Part shown: positions 43,118 through 51,814 of the stretch, piece after piece
Numbering within the stretch: the first letter of the stretch is position 1
Layout: the number at the start of each line of letters is the position of its first letter
From: an uncultured Flavobacteriaceae bacterium
GTDB taxonomy: Bacteria > Bacteroidota > Bacteroidia > Flavobacteriales > Flavobacteriaceae
NCBI GenBank assembly: GCA_947500525.1
Contig: CANMSH010000001.1
Coordinates: forward strand, 186,001-250,000
Direction: 5' to 3'
DNA: 64,000 nt
Position numbers and translations under genes: made by a program
Notes under the pieces: model-generated
Seen by the model: only the letters and a program-made list of their open reading frames with translations
Database searches by the model: none
What the model was told of the DNA's origin: nothing

Positions 43118-44362
43118 ATGTCTCTATTCTATAATATAGCAGTATACATTGTTGGTTTTTTATTAAAAATTATTGCTCTTTTTAATAAAAAAATCAACCT
43201 TTTTATAAATGGAAGAAAGAATCTTTTTGAAGATTTAAATGAACATTTTGCACCTACTGATAGAACTATTTGGTTTCATTGTGCCTCCTTAGGTGAATTT
43301 GAACAAGGAAGACCTATTATTGAAAACTTCAAATCTAGTTATCCAGGTTTTAAAATATTAGTAACTTTTTTTTCACCTTCTGGGTACCAAATACGAAAGG
43401 ACTATCCTATTGCTGATTTCGTAACATATCTGCCGCTAGATACAAAACGAAATGCCAAGAAATTCATCCAAACTATAAATCCTGAACTAGCCATATTTGT
43501 AAAATATGAGTTTTGGCCTAACATACTGAAAGAACTTAAATCAAAAAATATCACTACACTCTTAGTATCTGGTATTTTTAGACAGGATCAAGCGTTTTTC
43601 AAATGGTATGGTTCGTGGATGAAAAAATCATTGCAAACTTTTGAACATTTTTTTGTGCAAAATGAGACTTCCAAGCGTTTGTTGAATAATATTAATATAC
43701 ATGATATTTCAATAAGTGGAGACACTCGTTTCGATCGAGTTTTTGAAATTACACAGCAAAATAATCACATTGATTTTGTTAAAGATTTTACCAATAAAAA
43801 ATCTATTCTTGTAGCCGGAAGTACCTGGGATAAAGATGAAGAGTTACTCATTGAATATATCAATACTCAAGCTTCTGAAAATGAAAAGTTTATTATTGCT
43901 CCACATACTATTAATCCAAAGAGCATTAATAATTTAAAAAATAAATTAACGAAGGAAGCTATACTTTTTTCTAGCAAAACAAAATCAACGGAAGCTCAAG
44001 TTTTGATCATTGATTCGATTGGCATGCTAACCAAGTTATACAGTTATGCAAACATAGCCTATGTGGGAGGAGGGTTTGGAGTTGGTATCCACAATATTTT
44101 AGAGCCGGCTACATTCGGTATTCCTATAATTATTGGGCCCAACTATGTAAAATTTAACGAAGCACATGACTTAATTAAGTTAGGTGCTTGCCAAGTTATT
44201 CATTCGAACATCGAACTCAATACAACAATAAAATATTTGCTTGAAAACAAATTAGAAAAAGAAACGAAAGGGGGATTCGCAAAAAAATATATTTTAAATA
44301 ATAAAGGAGCAACCGCACAAATTATAAGCTATATTCACAAAAAAATTCATACCCATGCTTAA
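43118..44362 (+). CDS. waaA: 3-deoxy-D-manno-octulosonic acid transferase (Kdo transferase)
   Basis: 414 residues: an N-terminal membrane anchor (YNIAVYIVGFLLKIIALF), then a GT-B fold. The acceptor-domain signature WFHCASLGEFEQGRPIIENF and GYQIRKDYPIADFVTYLPLDT, and the donor-domain segment YVGGGFGVGIHNILEPATFGIPIIIGPNY, are diagnostic. It adds Kdo to lipid A at the inner membrane. Overlaps the Crp/Fnr gene start by 8 nt. Confidence 0.95.
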   Translation: MSLFYNIAVYIVGFLLKIIALFNKKINLFINGRKNLFEDLNEHFAPTDRTIWFHCASLGEFEQGRPIIENFKSSYPGFKILVTFFSPSGYQIRKDYPIADFVTYLPLDTKRNAKKFIQTINPELAIFVKYEFWPNILKELKSKNITTLLVSGIFRQDQAFFKWYGSWMKKSLQTFEHFFVQNETSKRLLNNINIHDISISGDTRFDRVFEITQQNNHIDFVKDFTNKKSILVAGSTWDKDEELLIEYINTQASENEKFIIAPHTINPKSINNLKNKLTKEAILFSSKTKSTEAQVLIIDSIGMLTKLYSYANIAYVGGGFGVGIHNILEPATFGIPIIIGPNYVKFNEAHDLIKLGACQVIHSNIELNTTIKYLLENKLEKETKGGFAKKYILNNKGATAQIISYIHKKIHTHA

Positions 44363-44990
44363 AGAAAAAGTAACTTCAAACTTTGGACATGTTTTTGAAT
44401 CCAATCTTATCGATGAAATCGTACGAGTTGGTATGCTTAAAAAAGTACAAGAAAACGATTTGTTACTTGATGTTGGGCAAAAATTCGATAAAATTCCGTT
44501 CGTACTATCCGGTGCAATAAAAATAATTAGAGAAGATGAAAATGGAGATGAACTATCACTATATTTTTTAGAGCGAGGAGATACGTGTAATATTTCTTTT
44601 GGCAGCGGACTCAATAACGAACACAGTAAAATTAAAGGTATAGCAGAAAGAGATTCCGAAATACTTTTTATTCCATTAGAAAAGCTCGAAGAATGGATGA
44701 TTGCCTATAAATCATGGCGTAATTTTATAATCAATAGCTATAACGCCCGTTTATCTGAGATGTTAGAAGCGATAGATACGCTGGCATTTATGAAAATGGA
44801 TCAACGTTTGTATAAACATCTTAAAGACAAGGTCAAAATAATGGATAGTGCCATTCTCAATACAACACACGAGCAAATAGCACTTGACCTAAACACTTCT
44901 AGAGTTGTCATTTCTCGGCTCTTAAAAAAACTAGAAAAGGAGCATAAAATAAAGCTGTTTAGAAATAAAATTGAAATACTTACTTCTTAA
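44355..44990 (+). CDS. Crp/Fnr-family transcriptional regulator
   Basis: 211 residues: cyclic-nucleotide-binding-like beta barrel (FVLSGAIKIIREDENGDELSLYFLERGDTCNISFGSGL) and a C-terminal helix-turn-helix (THEQIALDLNTSRVVISRLLKKLEKEH). The cAMP phosphate-binding Arg motif is not obvious, and there is no N-terminal Fe-S cysteine set. Two CRP-type sites in the window (44992-45007 and 57807-57822) at sulfur-gene promoters are likely targets; the first lies 1 nt downstream of this gene. Confidence 0.9.
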   Translation: MLKEKVTSNFGHVFESNLIDEIVRVGMLKKVQENDLLLDVGQKFDKIPFVLSGAIKIIREDENGDELSLYFLERGDTCNISFGSGLNNEHSKIKGIAERDSEILFIPLEKLEEWMIAYKSWRNFIINSYNARLSEMLEAIDTLAFMKMDQRLYKHLKDKVKIMDSAILNTTHEQIALDLNTSRVVISRLLKKLEKEHKIKLFRNKIEILTS

Positions 44991-44991
44991 A

Positions 44992-45035
44992 TGTAACATT
45001 TGTTGCATTATACAAATTTCACTTCTCTACTTTTG
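44992..45035 (+). promoter_or_regulatory. CRP-type site and promoter of the YeeE/YedE pair
   Basis: TGTAA-N6-TTGCA (44992-45007) is followed by the -7 box TACTTTTG (45028-45035). The dyad centre is 28.5 nt before the -7 box, the same distance as at the persulfide dioxygenase promoter. The longer dyad is AATGTAAC-N4-GTTGCATT with one mismatch. Confidence 0.6.
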
Positions 45036-45052
45036 TGGCATAAAATAAGACC

Positions 45053-45610
45053 ATGGAATTTTTATTTCAACCTTGGCCTTGGTATATCACCGGTCCATTG
45101 ATAGCACTCATATTATTCTTACTCTACTACTTGGGTAAATCATTCGGTGTCTCTTCCAATTTAGAAACTTTGTGCGCTTTGGGTGGGGCTGGGAATTTCT
45201 TAGAGTATTTCAAGTTTGATTGGAAAAAAAATAGTTGGAACCTTGTATTTCTAGTAGGCGCCGTTCTTGGTGGTTTTATCTCTTATCAATGGTTAACACC
45301 AAACGAAGCTATCGCTTTAAGTGCAGCAACTATTCAGGATTTATCAACCTTGGGTTTTGAAAATATAGGAACGTCATTTTTGCCAGATGAGATTTTTAGT
45401 ATAGATTCTCTACTAACAGTCAAAGGTTTTTTCATCTTACTTATAGCCGGTTTTCTAGTTGGCTTTGGTGCTAGATATGCTGGAGGATGTACTTCTGGTC
45501 ATGCTATTGTTGGACTGAGTAATCTTGAATTCCCATCATTAATTTCAGTCATCGGTTTTTTCATAGGTGGTGTATTTATGACTTGGATAATACTTCCAAT
45601 ACTTTTTTAA
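45053..45610 (+). CDS. YeeE/YedE-type sulfur-compound transporter, first half
   Basis: 185-residue membrane protein with about five helices. The GARYAGGCTSGHAIVGLSNLE segment with its conserved Cys is the diagnostic motif of YeeE/YedE, which in other species imports thiosulfate by transient Cys-persulfide contacts. The C-terminal half of the classic protein is encoded by the next gene 1 nt downstream. Regulated from a CRP-type site. Confidence 0.87.
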   Translation: MEFLFQPWPWYITGPLIALILFLLYYLGKSFGVSSNLETLCALGGAGNFLEYFKFDWKKNSWNLVFLVGAVLGGFISYQWLTPNEAIALSAATIQDLSTLGFENIGTSFLPDEIFSIDSLLTVKGFFILLIAGFLVGFGARYAGGCTSGHAIVGLSNLEFPSLISVIGFFIGGVFMTWIILPILF

Positions 45611-45611
45611 G

Positions 45612-46025
45612 ATGAGATATTTAAAATTTTTATTGGTTGGAATATTATTCGGAATTATTTTGAGTAAGGGTGAAGTTATTTCATGGTATAGAATCTATGA
45701 AATGTTCAAATTTCAATCCTTCCATATGTTCGGTGTCATAGGATCTACAGTCGCTATTGGTATTTTCTTAATGATACTTTTTAAAAAAGGCATTATCAAA
45801 ACATATTGGAATGACACAATTCGTGTTGCTCCTAAAAGAAAAGGAATTTCTCGTAACCTATTGGGAGGTACTATTTTCGGACTTGGCTGGGCGCTTGCTG
45901 GTGCTTGTCCTGGACCAATGTTTATACTTTTAGGGAGAGGTTCAATAGCCATAGGTATTGTAATATTAGGAGCACTAATAGGTGCTTTTTCGTACCATAG
46001 TGTTAAAAGTAAATTACCGCATTAA
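45612..46025 (+). CDS. YeeE/YedE-type sulfur-compound transporter, second half
   Basis: 137-residue membrane protein with four helices. LLGGTIFGLGWALAGACPGPMFILLGRG is the matching half motif with the conserved Cys-Pro-Gly. Together with the preceding protein it should form one split transporter moving thiosulfate or another sulfane-sulfur compound. A functional pair is common in Bacteroidetes. Confidence 0.87.
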   Translation: MRYLKFLLVGILFGIILSKGEVISWYRIYEMFKFQSFHMFGVIGSTVAIGIFLMILFKKGIIKTYWNDTIRVAPKRKGISRNLLGGTIFGLGWALAGACPGPMFILLGRGSIAIGIVILGALIGAFSYHSVKSKLPH

Positions 46026-46071
46026 TTCAACAATTTCTTTCGTAACTTGCAGGTACTTATTGTAAGTAACA

Positions 46072-47067
46072 ATGGAACATTTAACTGACAATTTTGGTCG
46101 ACAAATAAGCTATTTACGTCTGGCGGTTACAGACCGTTGTAATTTGCGCTGTCAATATTGCATGCCCGCACATGGAATAGCCATTGTAGATCGAAAAGAG
46201 TTACTCACTTTTAAGGAAATGTATCGAATTACCCGTGTTTTAAGTGAGTTGGGAGTGAACAAGGTTAGACTAACGGGAGGAGAACCATTCGTTCGAAAAG
46301 ATTTCGATAAGTTTTTAGAAATGCTCTCATTTAATGATTTGTTAGATGAAATTAATATTACGACGAATGGGGCTTTAATTGCCAAACATATATCAAAATT
46401 AGAAGCGCTTAAAATCAATACAGTTAACTTAAGTATTGATAGTTTAAACAAGGAGAATTTTGCCAAAATAACACGCAGAGATGTTTTTGACGAAGTTTAT
46501 AAAACCCTTGAACTTTTAGAAAAAAGTAGTATTGAATTAAAGTTAAACGCTGTTGTTCAATCTGGAGCTAATACACATGAATTGATCGATTTCATAGAGT
46601 TAACCAAGCATAAAAAACTAGCTGTTCGATTTATTGAAGAAATGCCTTTTAACGGAATCGGACAGCGAGAAATGAAAGACACCTGGAATTATGACAAAAT
46701 TTTAAAACATATCAATGCCCACTATGAACAAGTAATTCCAATTCAATCTCATAAATCTTCTACTTCAAAGAATTTTAAGATCCAAGGATACCAAGGTTCT
46801 TTCGGAATCATTCCTGCTTTTACTCGTACTATTTGTAATGACTGCAATCGCATACGAATTACAGCAACAGGGCTGTTTAAAAATTGTTTGTTTGATGAAG
46901 GTGTTTTTAATGTACGTGATTTTATACGAAATGGGGCAAGTAATGACGATCTAAAGGCGCTATTTTTATCAATTGTAAAAGAAAAGCCTCAAAATGGCTT
47001 TGTAGCTGAAGCAAATAGAAAAAGAAATAAAACTGTTTCTGAAAGTATGTCAACCATAGGAGGTTAA
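46072..47067 (+). CDS. moaA: GTP 3',8-cyclase
   Basis: 331-residue radical SAM enzyme for the first step of molybdenum cofactor synthesis. The first cluster motif C-x3-C-x2-C is Cys23, Cys27, Cys30 (DRCNLRCQYC). The second set is in TICNDCNRIRITATGLFKNCLF. The C-terminal Gly-Gly (STIGG), needed for activity, is intact; its codons form an AGGAGG that may also serve the next gene. First gene of the + strand Moco operon. Confidence 0.96.
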   Translation: MEHLTDNFGRQISYLRLAVTDRCNLRCQYCMPAHGIAIVDRKELLTFKEMYRITRVLSELGVNKVRLTGGEPFVRKDFDKFLEMLSFNDLLDEINITTNGALIAKHISKLEALKINTVNLSIDSLNKENFAKITRRDVFDEVYKTLELLEKSSIELKLNAVVQSGANTHELIDFIELTKHKKLAVRFIEEMPFNGIGQREMKDTWNYDKILKHINAHYEQVIPIQSHKSSTSKNFKIQGYQGSFGIIPAFTRTICNDCNRIRITATGLFKNCLFDEGVFNVRDFIRNGASNDDLKALFLSIVKEKPQNGFVAEANRKRNKTVSESMSTIGG

Positions 47068-47070
47068 ATT

Positions 47071-48261
47071 ATGATTACATCTCAACAAGCTTTACAAACG
47101 ATTTTGAACAATACCCAAGACTTTGGTATTGAAGAAATTCCGTTTTTAGATGCCACAGGTCGTGTTTTAAAAGAAGATGTTAAAGCTGATAGAGATTTTC
47201 CACCATTTAATAGTGTAAGAATGGATGGCATTGCGATTGCTTATGAGGCTTTTGCGCAAGACAATAGAGTATTTACTATTGAAGATATTCAAGCTGCAGG
47301 ATCTGAGCAACTTACTTTAAAAGATAAGGCAAACTGCCTTGAAGTAATGACTGGAGCTGTGCTACCAAATAATGTAGACACCGTTATTCGATATGAAGAT
47401 GTTACTATTAGTAATGGAAAAGGCACCATCAAGGTTGAATCTATCTCTGAAGGGCAAAATGTACATCATCAAGGTAAGGATAGAAAAGTAGATGATATTC
47501 TAATACGAAAAAATACCCTCATCTCTTCGGCAGAAATTGGTGTGTTAGCTACAGTTGGTAAAAAAAATGTGAAAGTTGCAAAGCAACCAAAAGTTATCAT
47601 CGTTTCTACAGGAGATGAACTCATTGAAGTTGCTAAAAAACCGTTAAAACATCAAATCCGGCGCAGCAACGTGTATACGTTGGTCTCATTGTTAGAAAAA
47701 TTAAATATTCCGGCAGAAACTGCCCATATTACTGATGATAAAGCTTTACTGAAAGAAAAGATTGATCTACTTCTAACAACATATGATGTATTGCTATTTA
47801 GTGGAGCAGTAAGTAAAGGCAAATTTGATTTTTTACCCGAAGTATTCAACGAATTGGGCATATCGAAACTTTTTCACAAGGTCGCCCAAAGACCTGGCAA
47901 ACCATTTTTCTTTGGCCGCTCTAAAAATGCCATTATTTTTGCATTTCCAGGAAATCCGGTGTCTACATTTGCAGGGTGTCTCAAATATTTTTACCCTTGG
48001 TATAAAAAATCTGTCGATCTCGTATTCGAAAACTTTGATAAAGCCATTTTAGCAGAAGACTTTACCTTTCAACCTAAGCTCACTTATTTTTTACAAGTAC
48101 GTTTAGAAAATAAGAAAGGGTTATTAGTAGCAATACCGGTAACAGGAAATGGTTCGGGAGATTTGGCAAATTTATCAAACGCCGATGCCTTTTTAGAACT
48201 TCCAGATGATCAAACAGACTTTAAAACAGGAGAAGCTTTTCCTTTAATAAGATATCGATGA
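47071..48261 (+). CDS. moeA: Molybdopterin molybdenumtransferase
   Basis: 396 residues. Four-domain MoeA: VKADRDFPPFNSVRMDGIAI, VMTGAVLPNNVDTVIRYEDV, the MoCF motif VSTGDELIEV and LLFSGAVSKGKFDFLPEV, and HKVAQRPGKPFFFGR with FAFPGNPVSTF. It inserts molybdate into adenylated molybdopterin. An AGGAGG at 47058-47063 lies 7 nt before its ATG. Its stop overlaps moaC as ATGA. Confidence 0.95.
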   Translation: MITSQQALQTILNNTQDFGIEEIPFLDATGRVLKEDVKADRDFPPFNSVRMDGIAIAYEAFAQDNRVFTIEDIQAAGSEQLTLKDKANCLEVMTGAVLPNNVDTVIRYEDVTISNGKGTIKVESISEGQNVHHQGKDRKVDDILIRKNTLISSAEIGVLATVGKKNVKVAKQPKVIIVSTGDELIEVAKKPLKHQIRRSNVYTLVSLLEKLNIPAETAHITDDKALLKEKIDLLLTTYDVLLFSGAVSKGKFDFLPEVFNELGISKLFHKVAQRPGKPFFFGRSKNAIIFAFPGNPVSTFAGCLKYFYPWYKKSVDLVFENFDKAILAEDFTFQPKLTYFLQVRLENKKGLLVAIPVTGNGSGDLANLSNADAFLELPDDQTDFKTGEAFPLIRYR

Positions 48262-48734
48262 GTGAATTTTCACATATAAGCAAAGACAATCAACCTAAAA
48301 TGGTGAATGTTGGTAATAAAACAAGTACAAAACGAAGAGCCATCGCCAAAGCTTGGGTGTATTTAGGTTCAGATATTATGGCCCATTTTACAAATGATGA
48401 TATAATTACCAAAAAAGGACCCGTATTTCAAACGGCTATTATAGCGGGCATTCAAGCGGTAAAAAAAACATCAGAACTCATACCGATGTGTCATCCTCTG
48501 CTTATTAATGGTACAACACTCGATATTAATGTTATAGATAATGAACATATTGAAATTATATGTTCTGTCGAGATAGATGGTAAAACCGGTGTAGAAATGG
48601 AAGCTTTAACCGGCGCCTCTGTAGCTGCATTAACAATATATGATATGTGCAAGGCACTATCACAGCAAATAGTAATTAAAGAAGTAAAATTACTTGAAAA
48701 AATAGGAGGAAAATCCGATTATAAAAGTGAATGA
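48258..48734 (+). CDS. moaC: Cyclic pyranopterin monophosphate synthase
   Basis: 158 residues, full length. MVNVGNKTSTKRRAIAKAWV, the active-site PMCHPLLINGTTLD and GKTGVEMEALTGASVAALTIYDMCKAL are diagnostic. It converts the MoaA product to cPMP. Overlaps moeA by 4 nt and the mobA-like gene lies 13 nt downstream of its stop (or 8 nt overlapping if that gene uses GTG 48727). Confidence 0.97.
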   Translation: MSEFSHISKDNQPKMVNVGNKTSTKRRAIAKAWVYLGSDIMAHFTNDDIITKKGPVFQTAIIAGIQAVKKTSELIPMCHPLLINGTTLDINVIDNEHIEIICSVEIDGKTGVEMEALTGASVAALTIYDMCKALSQQIVIKEVKLLEKIGGKSDYKSE

Positions 48735-48747
48735 AAAGATAGAAGAA

Positions 48748-49875
48748 ATGGAAACTAAAAAGCATCAAAAACATGCCAAACTAATTCGACGAAATAATGA
48801 TATTTTCGCATCGAATGAAATTGCCGTTTTAGGAGCAAAATGCTCAATTATTACTGATTTAATTGGAAAAGTTGGTGAAAATATTCAAAAAAAGGCGAAA
48901 ATTGCCTATTTAGATGCATCTCATGCAGAGGAGATTCAAGTGCCAAGTGTAGATATTTTCACAACGCATTCGTCCGGAAATTTGAACCTTTCAGTACATT
49001 CAGAATTAAATGAGTATAATGAACGTATTCGTTTTTCAAATTATGATTTGCTCTTCATAAATGGCAACCATTTTAAAGGTGCAAAGCAAATTCTAATCTT
49101 AGATAATGAAAAAGAGACATCCGTAAAAAAGAGACTAGAACAATTAGATAGAATACAATTCATAATAAAACGAACAAACGATTCTACCTATTTCGATTTT
49201 TTAGTTGAGAAATTTCCAAGTATTAAAAATCTAAAATGGTATCATATTGATGAGATTGATGCTATTAGCTCTCATGTTTATAATTTAATTCAAAAAACAA
49301 TAGCTCCTATACAAGGGTTGGTACTTGCGGGTGGTAAAAGCTCAAGAATGGGCAAAGATAAAACCCAATTGGTTTATCACGGTAAGTCACAATGTGACTT
49401 TGCAGTAGAACTATTAGAGCATAATTTACTCAACACCTTTGTTTCTGTATCATCTGAAAAAGAATTCCTTTCTCATCAATTCATTCAAGATAAATTCATT
49501 GGTTTAGGTGTTTTTGGTGCTATTTGTTCAGCGTTTCAATATGATCCGAATAAAGCTTGGCTTGTATTAGCTACCGATGTACCCTTTGTAAATGATACTA
49601 TTATTCAATTATTATTACGTCATCGAAATCCTAAAAAAATAGCAACCGCTATTAAGGGAAAGGGAAAAGAATTTATGGAACCGTTAATTACCATTTATGA
49701 ACCTAAAGCTTATCCAATTTTACTAAGTTATTTAGCTCAAGGTTATTCTTGTCCGAGAAAAGTACTGATCAATTCAGATGTGGAAATCATAGAAGTTGAT
49801 GATTATTTAATTCAGAATATCAACACGCCCGAAGAACATCAGCAAGCACTCAAAGAGCTTGCAAAAAATTCATAA
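48748..49875 (+). CDS. MobA-like nucleotidyltransferase with N-terminal MobB-like region
   Basis: 375 residues from ATG 48748 (GTG 48727 is the alternative). The C-terminal half is MobA: LAGGKSSRMG at 193-202 and LATDVPFVNDTIIQLLL, adding GMP or another nucleotide to Mo-molybdopterin. The N-terminal 190 residues (NEIAVLGAKCSIITDLIGKV, NYDLLFINGNHFKGAKQILI) look like a MobB fold that has lost its P-loop lysine. A fusion of this kind would combine cofactor delivery with a non-GTPase module. Confidence 0.82.
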   Translation: METKKHQKHAKLIRRNNDIFASNEIAVLGAKCSIITDLIGKVGENIQKKAKIAYLDASHAEEIQVPSVDIFTTHSSGNLNLSVHSELNEYNERIRFSNYDLLFINGNHFKGAKQILILDNEKETSVKKRLEQLDRIQFIIKRTNDSTYFDFLVEKFPSIKNLKWYHIDEIDAISSHVYNLIQKTIAPIQGLVLAGGKSSRMGKDKTQLVYHGKSQCDFAVELLEHNLLNTFVSVSSEKEFLSHQFIQDKFIGLGVFGAICSAFQYDPNKAWLVLATDVPFVNDTIIQLLLRHRNPKKIATAIKGKGKEFMEPLITIYEPKAYPILLSYLAQGYSCPRKVLINSDVEIIEVDDYLIQNINTPEEHQQALKELAKNS

Positions 49876-49878
49876 TGA

Positions 49879-50715
49879 ATGGCCGAAAGAGTTCACATTG
49901 TTAATGGAGATAGTACCGCCCACATTCTAAAAGAAAGTAAACTTTCTGGAGACATTGTTGTTTGGCGAGAAATGCTTTGTGATGGCCCATTATCTAAAAA
50001 TATTGGAAGTGATGAGTTTTGGAGTTTACGCTATTCTTTTTTTGAAAATGAGCTTCAAGTAGAAAGACTCGAATACTATGATAAAACAATTAAAGAACTT
50101 GTAAAAATTGAAAATTTATCAAAGTATGATGAAGTTGTTTTGTGGTTTGAATATGATCTTTTTTGTCAAGTAAACTTAATGGGATTATGTACATATTTGC
50201 TCGATTATTATCGAAAGGATATTTCGTACTATTTGGTTTGTACTGGATATGAAAAGAATAAAGAAAGCTTACAGACGCTCTATGATTATGCACCCACAAA
50301 ATATCACGATTTATACGAAGGTAGACTTAAATTGACACGCCATGATTTCTTATTTGCCGCTGAGTGCTGGAAAACATATGTCGATGGTAGTTATGAGCAA
50401 ATAAAATCGTTCAATTTTAAGAAGAATCGTAAGTTTAACTATTTTCAATTAGCGATGAATCAACACTTAAAAAGGTTCACAGAAACAGCTGAAATAAGTC
50501 AAATTGATCGTAAAATATTAGAAACTATTCAAGACAATAATTACACCGAAAGAGAAATAATTAAAGAAATGTTGCTTTGGCAAAAGAATGAAACTGTTTA
50601 TGGTTTCGGTGATAGACAATATTCTAAATATCTTGAAAACTTAAGTCCTTTTTACGCGATAAAGGATGGCCATTATTATTTAAACACTAAAGGAACAACT
50701 TCTTTAAAAAAATGA
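49879..50715 (+). CDS. DUF1835 protein inside the Moco operon
   Basis: 278-residue soluble protein. MAERVHIVNGDSTAHILKESKLSGDIVVWREMLCDGPL is the DUF1835 signature. The rest is helical, with ILETIQDNNYTEREIIKEMLLW resembling a winged-helix segment. Function unknown. It lies 3 nt after the mobA-like stop and its own stop overlaps moeB as ATGA, so it is expressed with the cofactor genes. Confidence 0.75.
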   Translation: MAERVHIVNGDSTAHILKESKLSGDIVVWREMLCDGPLSKNIGSDEFWSLRYSFFENELQVERLEYYDKTIKELVKIENLSKYDEVVLWFEYDLFCQVNLMGLCTYLLDYYRKDISYYLVCTGYEKNKESLQTLYDYAPTKYHDLYEGRLKLTRHDFLFAAECWKTYVDGSYEQIKSFNFKKNRKFNYFQLAMNQHLKRFTETAEISQIDRKILETIQDNNYTEREIIKEMLLWQKNETVYGFGDRQYSKYLENLSPFYAIKDGHYYLNTKGTTSLKK

Positions 50716-51809
50716 AGGTTACAAAAAAACAACTATACAAAAGACAAACCACGCTTGATGAAGTGGGCGAAATAGGACAACAAAAAATGTTGCAAACTCA
50801 TGTCGCGATTATTGGTTGTGGTGGATTGGGGAGCGCTGCGGCAGTTTATTTGGCTGCAAGTGGAATCGGTCATATACATTTAGTCGATTATGATGTAGTA
50901 GATCCTTCTAATTTACATCGCCAAATTTTTTATACCATTAACGATGTAAACAATCCTAAAGTAGATGTTTTAGCAAATCATATAGCAAGTATTTCTCCTT
51001 TTGTTGAGGTAGCTACTACAAATAAAGCAGTATCTAAAGAAAATATTGTCACCATTATTGGAGCTGCTGATTATGTGCTAGATTGTACAGATAGCTTACC
51101 CATTAAATATTTAATTAATGATGTTTGTGTGCTCCAAAATGTACCTCTTATTTATGGTTCTTTATATAAATTCGATGGGTATGTCTCTAGCTTTAACGTC
51201 AAAATCTCTGAATCTGAGCGTAGTGCAAACCTGCGAGACGCATTTCCTACAATATCTAAGGAAGCTATTCCAAATTGTTCCCAAATTGGTACACTAAATA
51301 CAATTGTAGGAATTATTGGTTTAATGCAAGCCAATGAAGTTTTAAAAATGGTCACTGGCACTGGGAAAGCATTAGTAAATAAATTGTTGATTTATAACAG
51401 TTTAGAAAACTCTCAGTACAAAATGAAATTAAAAAACACGGTTTCTCGAGAAAAAGTTCAGCTTATTTTTGAAGAAGAAAATTATCTAGATCTAAACTGT
51501 GAAATACAAGATGAATCCTTGTTAATTTCGGCGAAAACTTTACGACAAAAATTATCGTTTGGAGAAGCTTCTCAAAAATTACATATCATATCAGTAATTG
51601 AAAATAGTAATGTTAAACACCCGTTTCAAGTACATCAAAAAATTCCATTATCAAAATTTAAGATGATTGAGCTGAACTTCGATAAAAATAATGAATATGT
51701 GATTGTTTGTAACAAAGGAATATCAAGCTATATTGCTACACAAAAAATTAAAGCAGTACATCCACATCTAAACGTTTTAAGTTTAAAAAACGGAATAACA
51801 AATTACTAA
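50712..51809 (+). CDS. MoeB/ThiF-type activating enzyme with C-terminal rhodanese
   Basis: 365 residues. ATP-binding IIGCGGLGSAAAVYLAASG starts at residue 33, then DPSNLHRQIFY, VLDCTDSLPIKYLINDVC and the active-site region PNCSQIGTLNTIVGIIG. Residues about 255-365 form a rhodanese with Cys in VCNKGISSYIA. It should adenylate MoaD Gly-Gly and supply sulfur. The two Cys-x2-Cys zinc motifs common in MoeB are not evident. moaD is on the opposite strand. Confidence 0.87.
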   Translation: MKVTKKQLYKRQTTLDEVGEIGQQKMLQTHVAIIGCGGLGSAAAVYLAASGIGHIHLVDYDVVDPSNLHRQIFYTINDVNNPKVDVLANHIASISPFVEVATTNKAVSKENIVTIIGAADYVLDCTDSLPIKYLINDVCVLQNVPLIYGSLYKFDGYVSSFNVKISESERSANLRDAFPTISKEAIPNCSQIGTLNTIVGIIGLMQANEVLKMVTGTGKALVNKLLIYNSLENSQYKMKLKNTVSREKVQLIFEEENYLDLNCEIQDESLLISAKTLRQKLSFGEASQKLHIISVIENSNVKHPFQVHQKIPLSKFKMIELNFDKNNEYVIVCNKGISSYIATQKIKAVHPHLNVLSLKNGITNY

Positions 51810-51814
51810 ACTGA

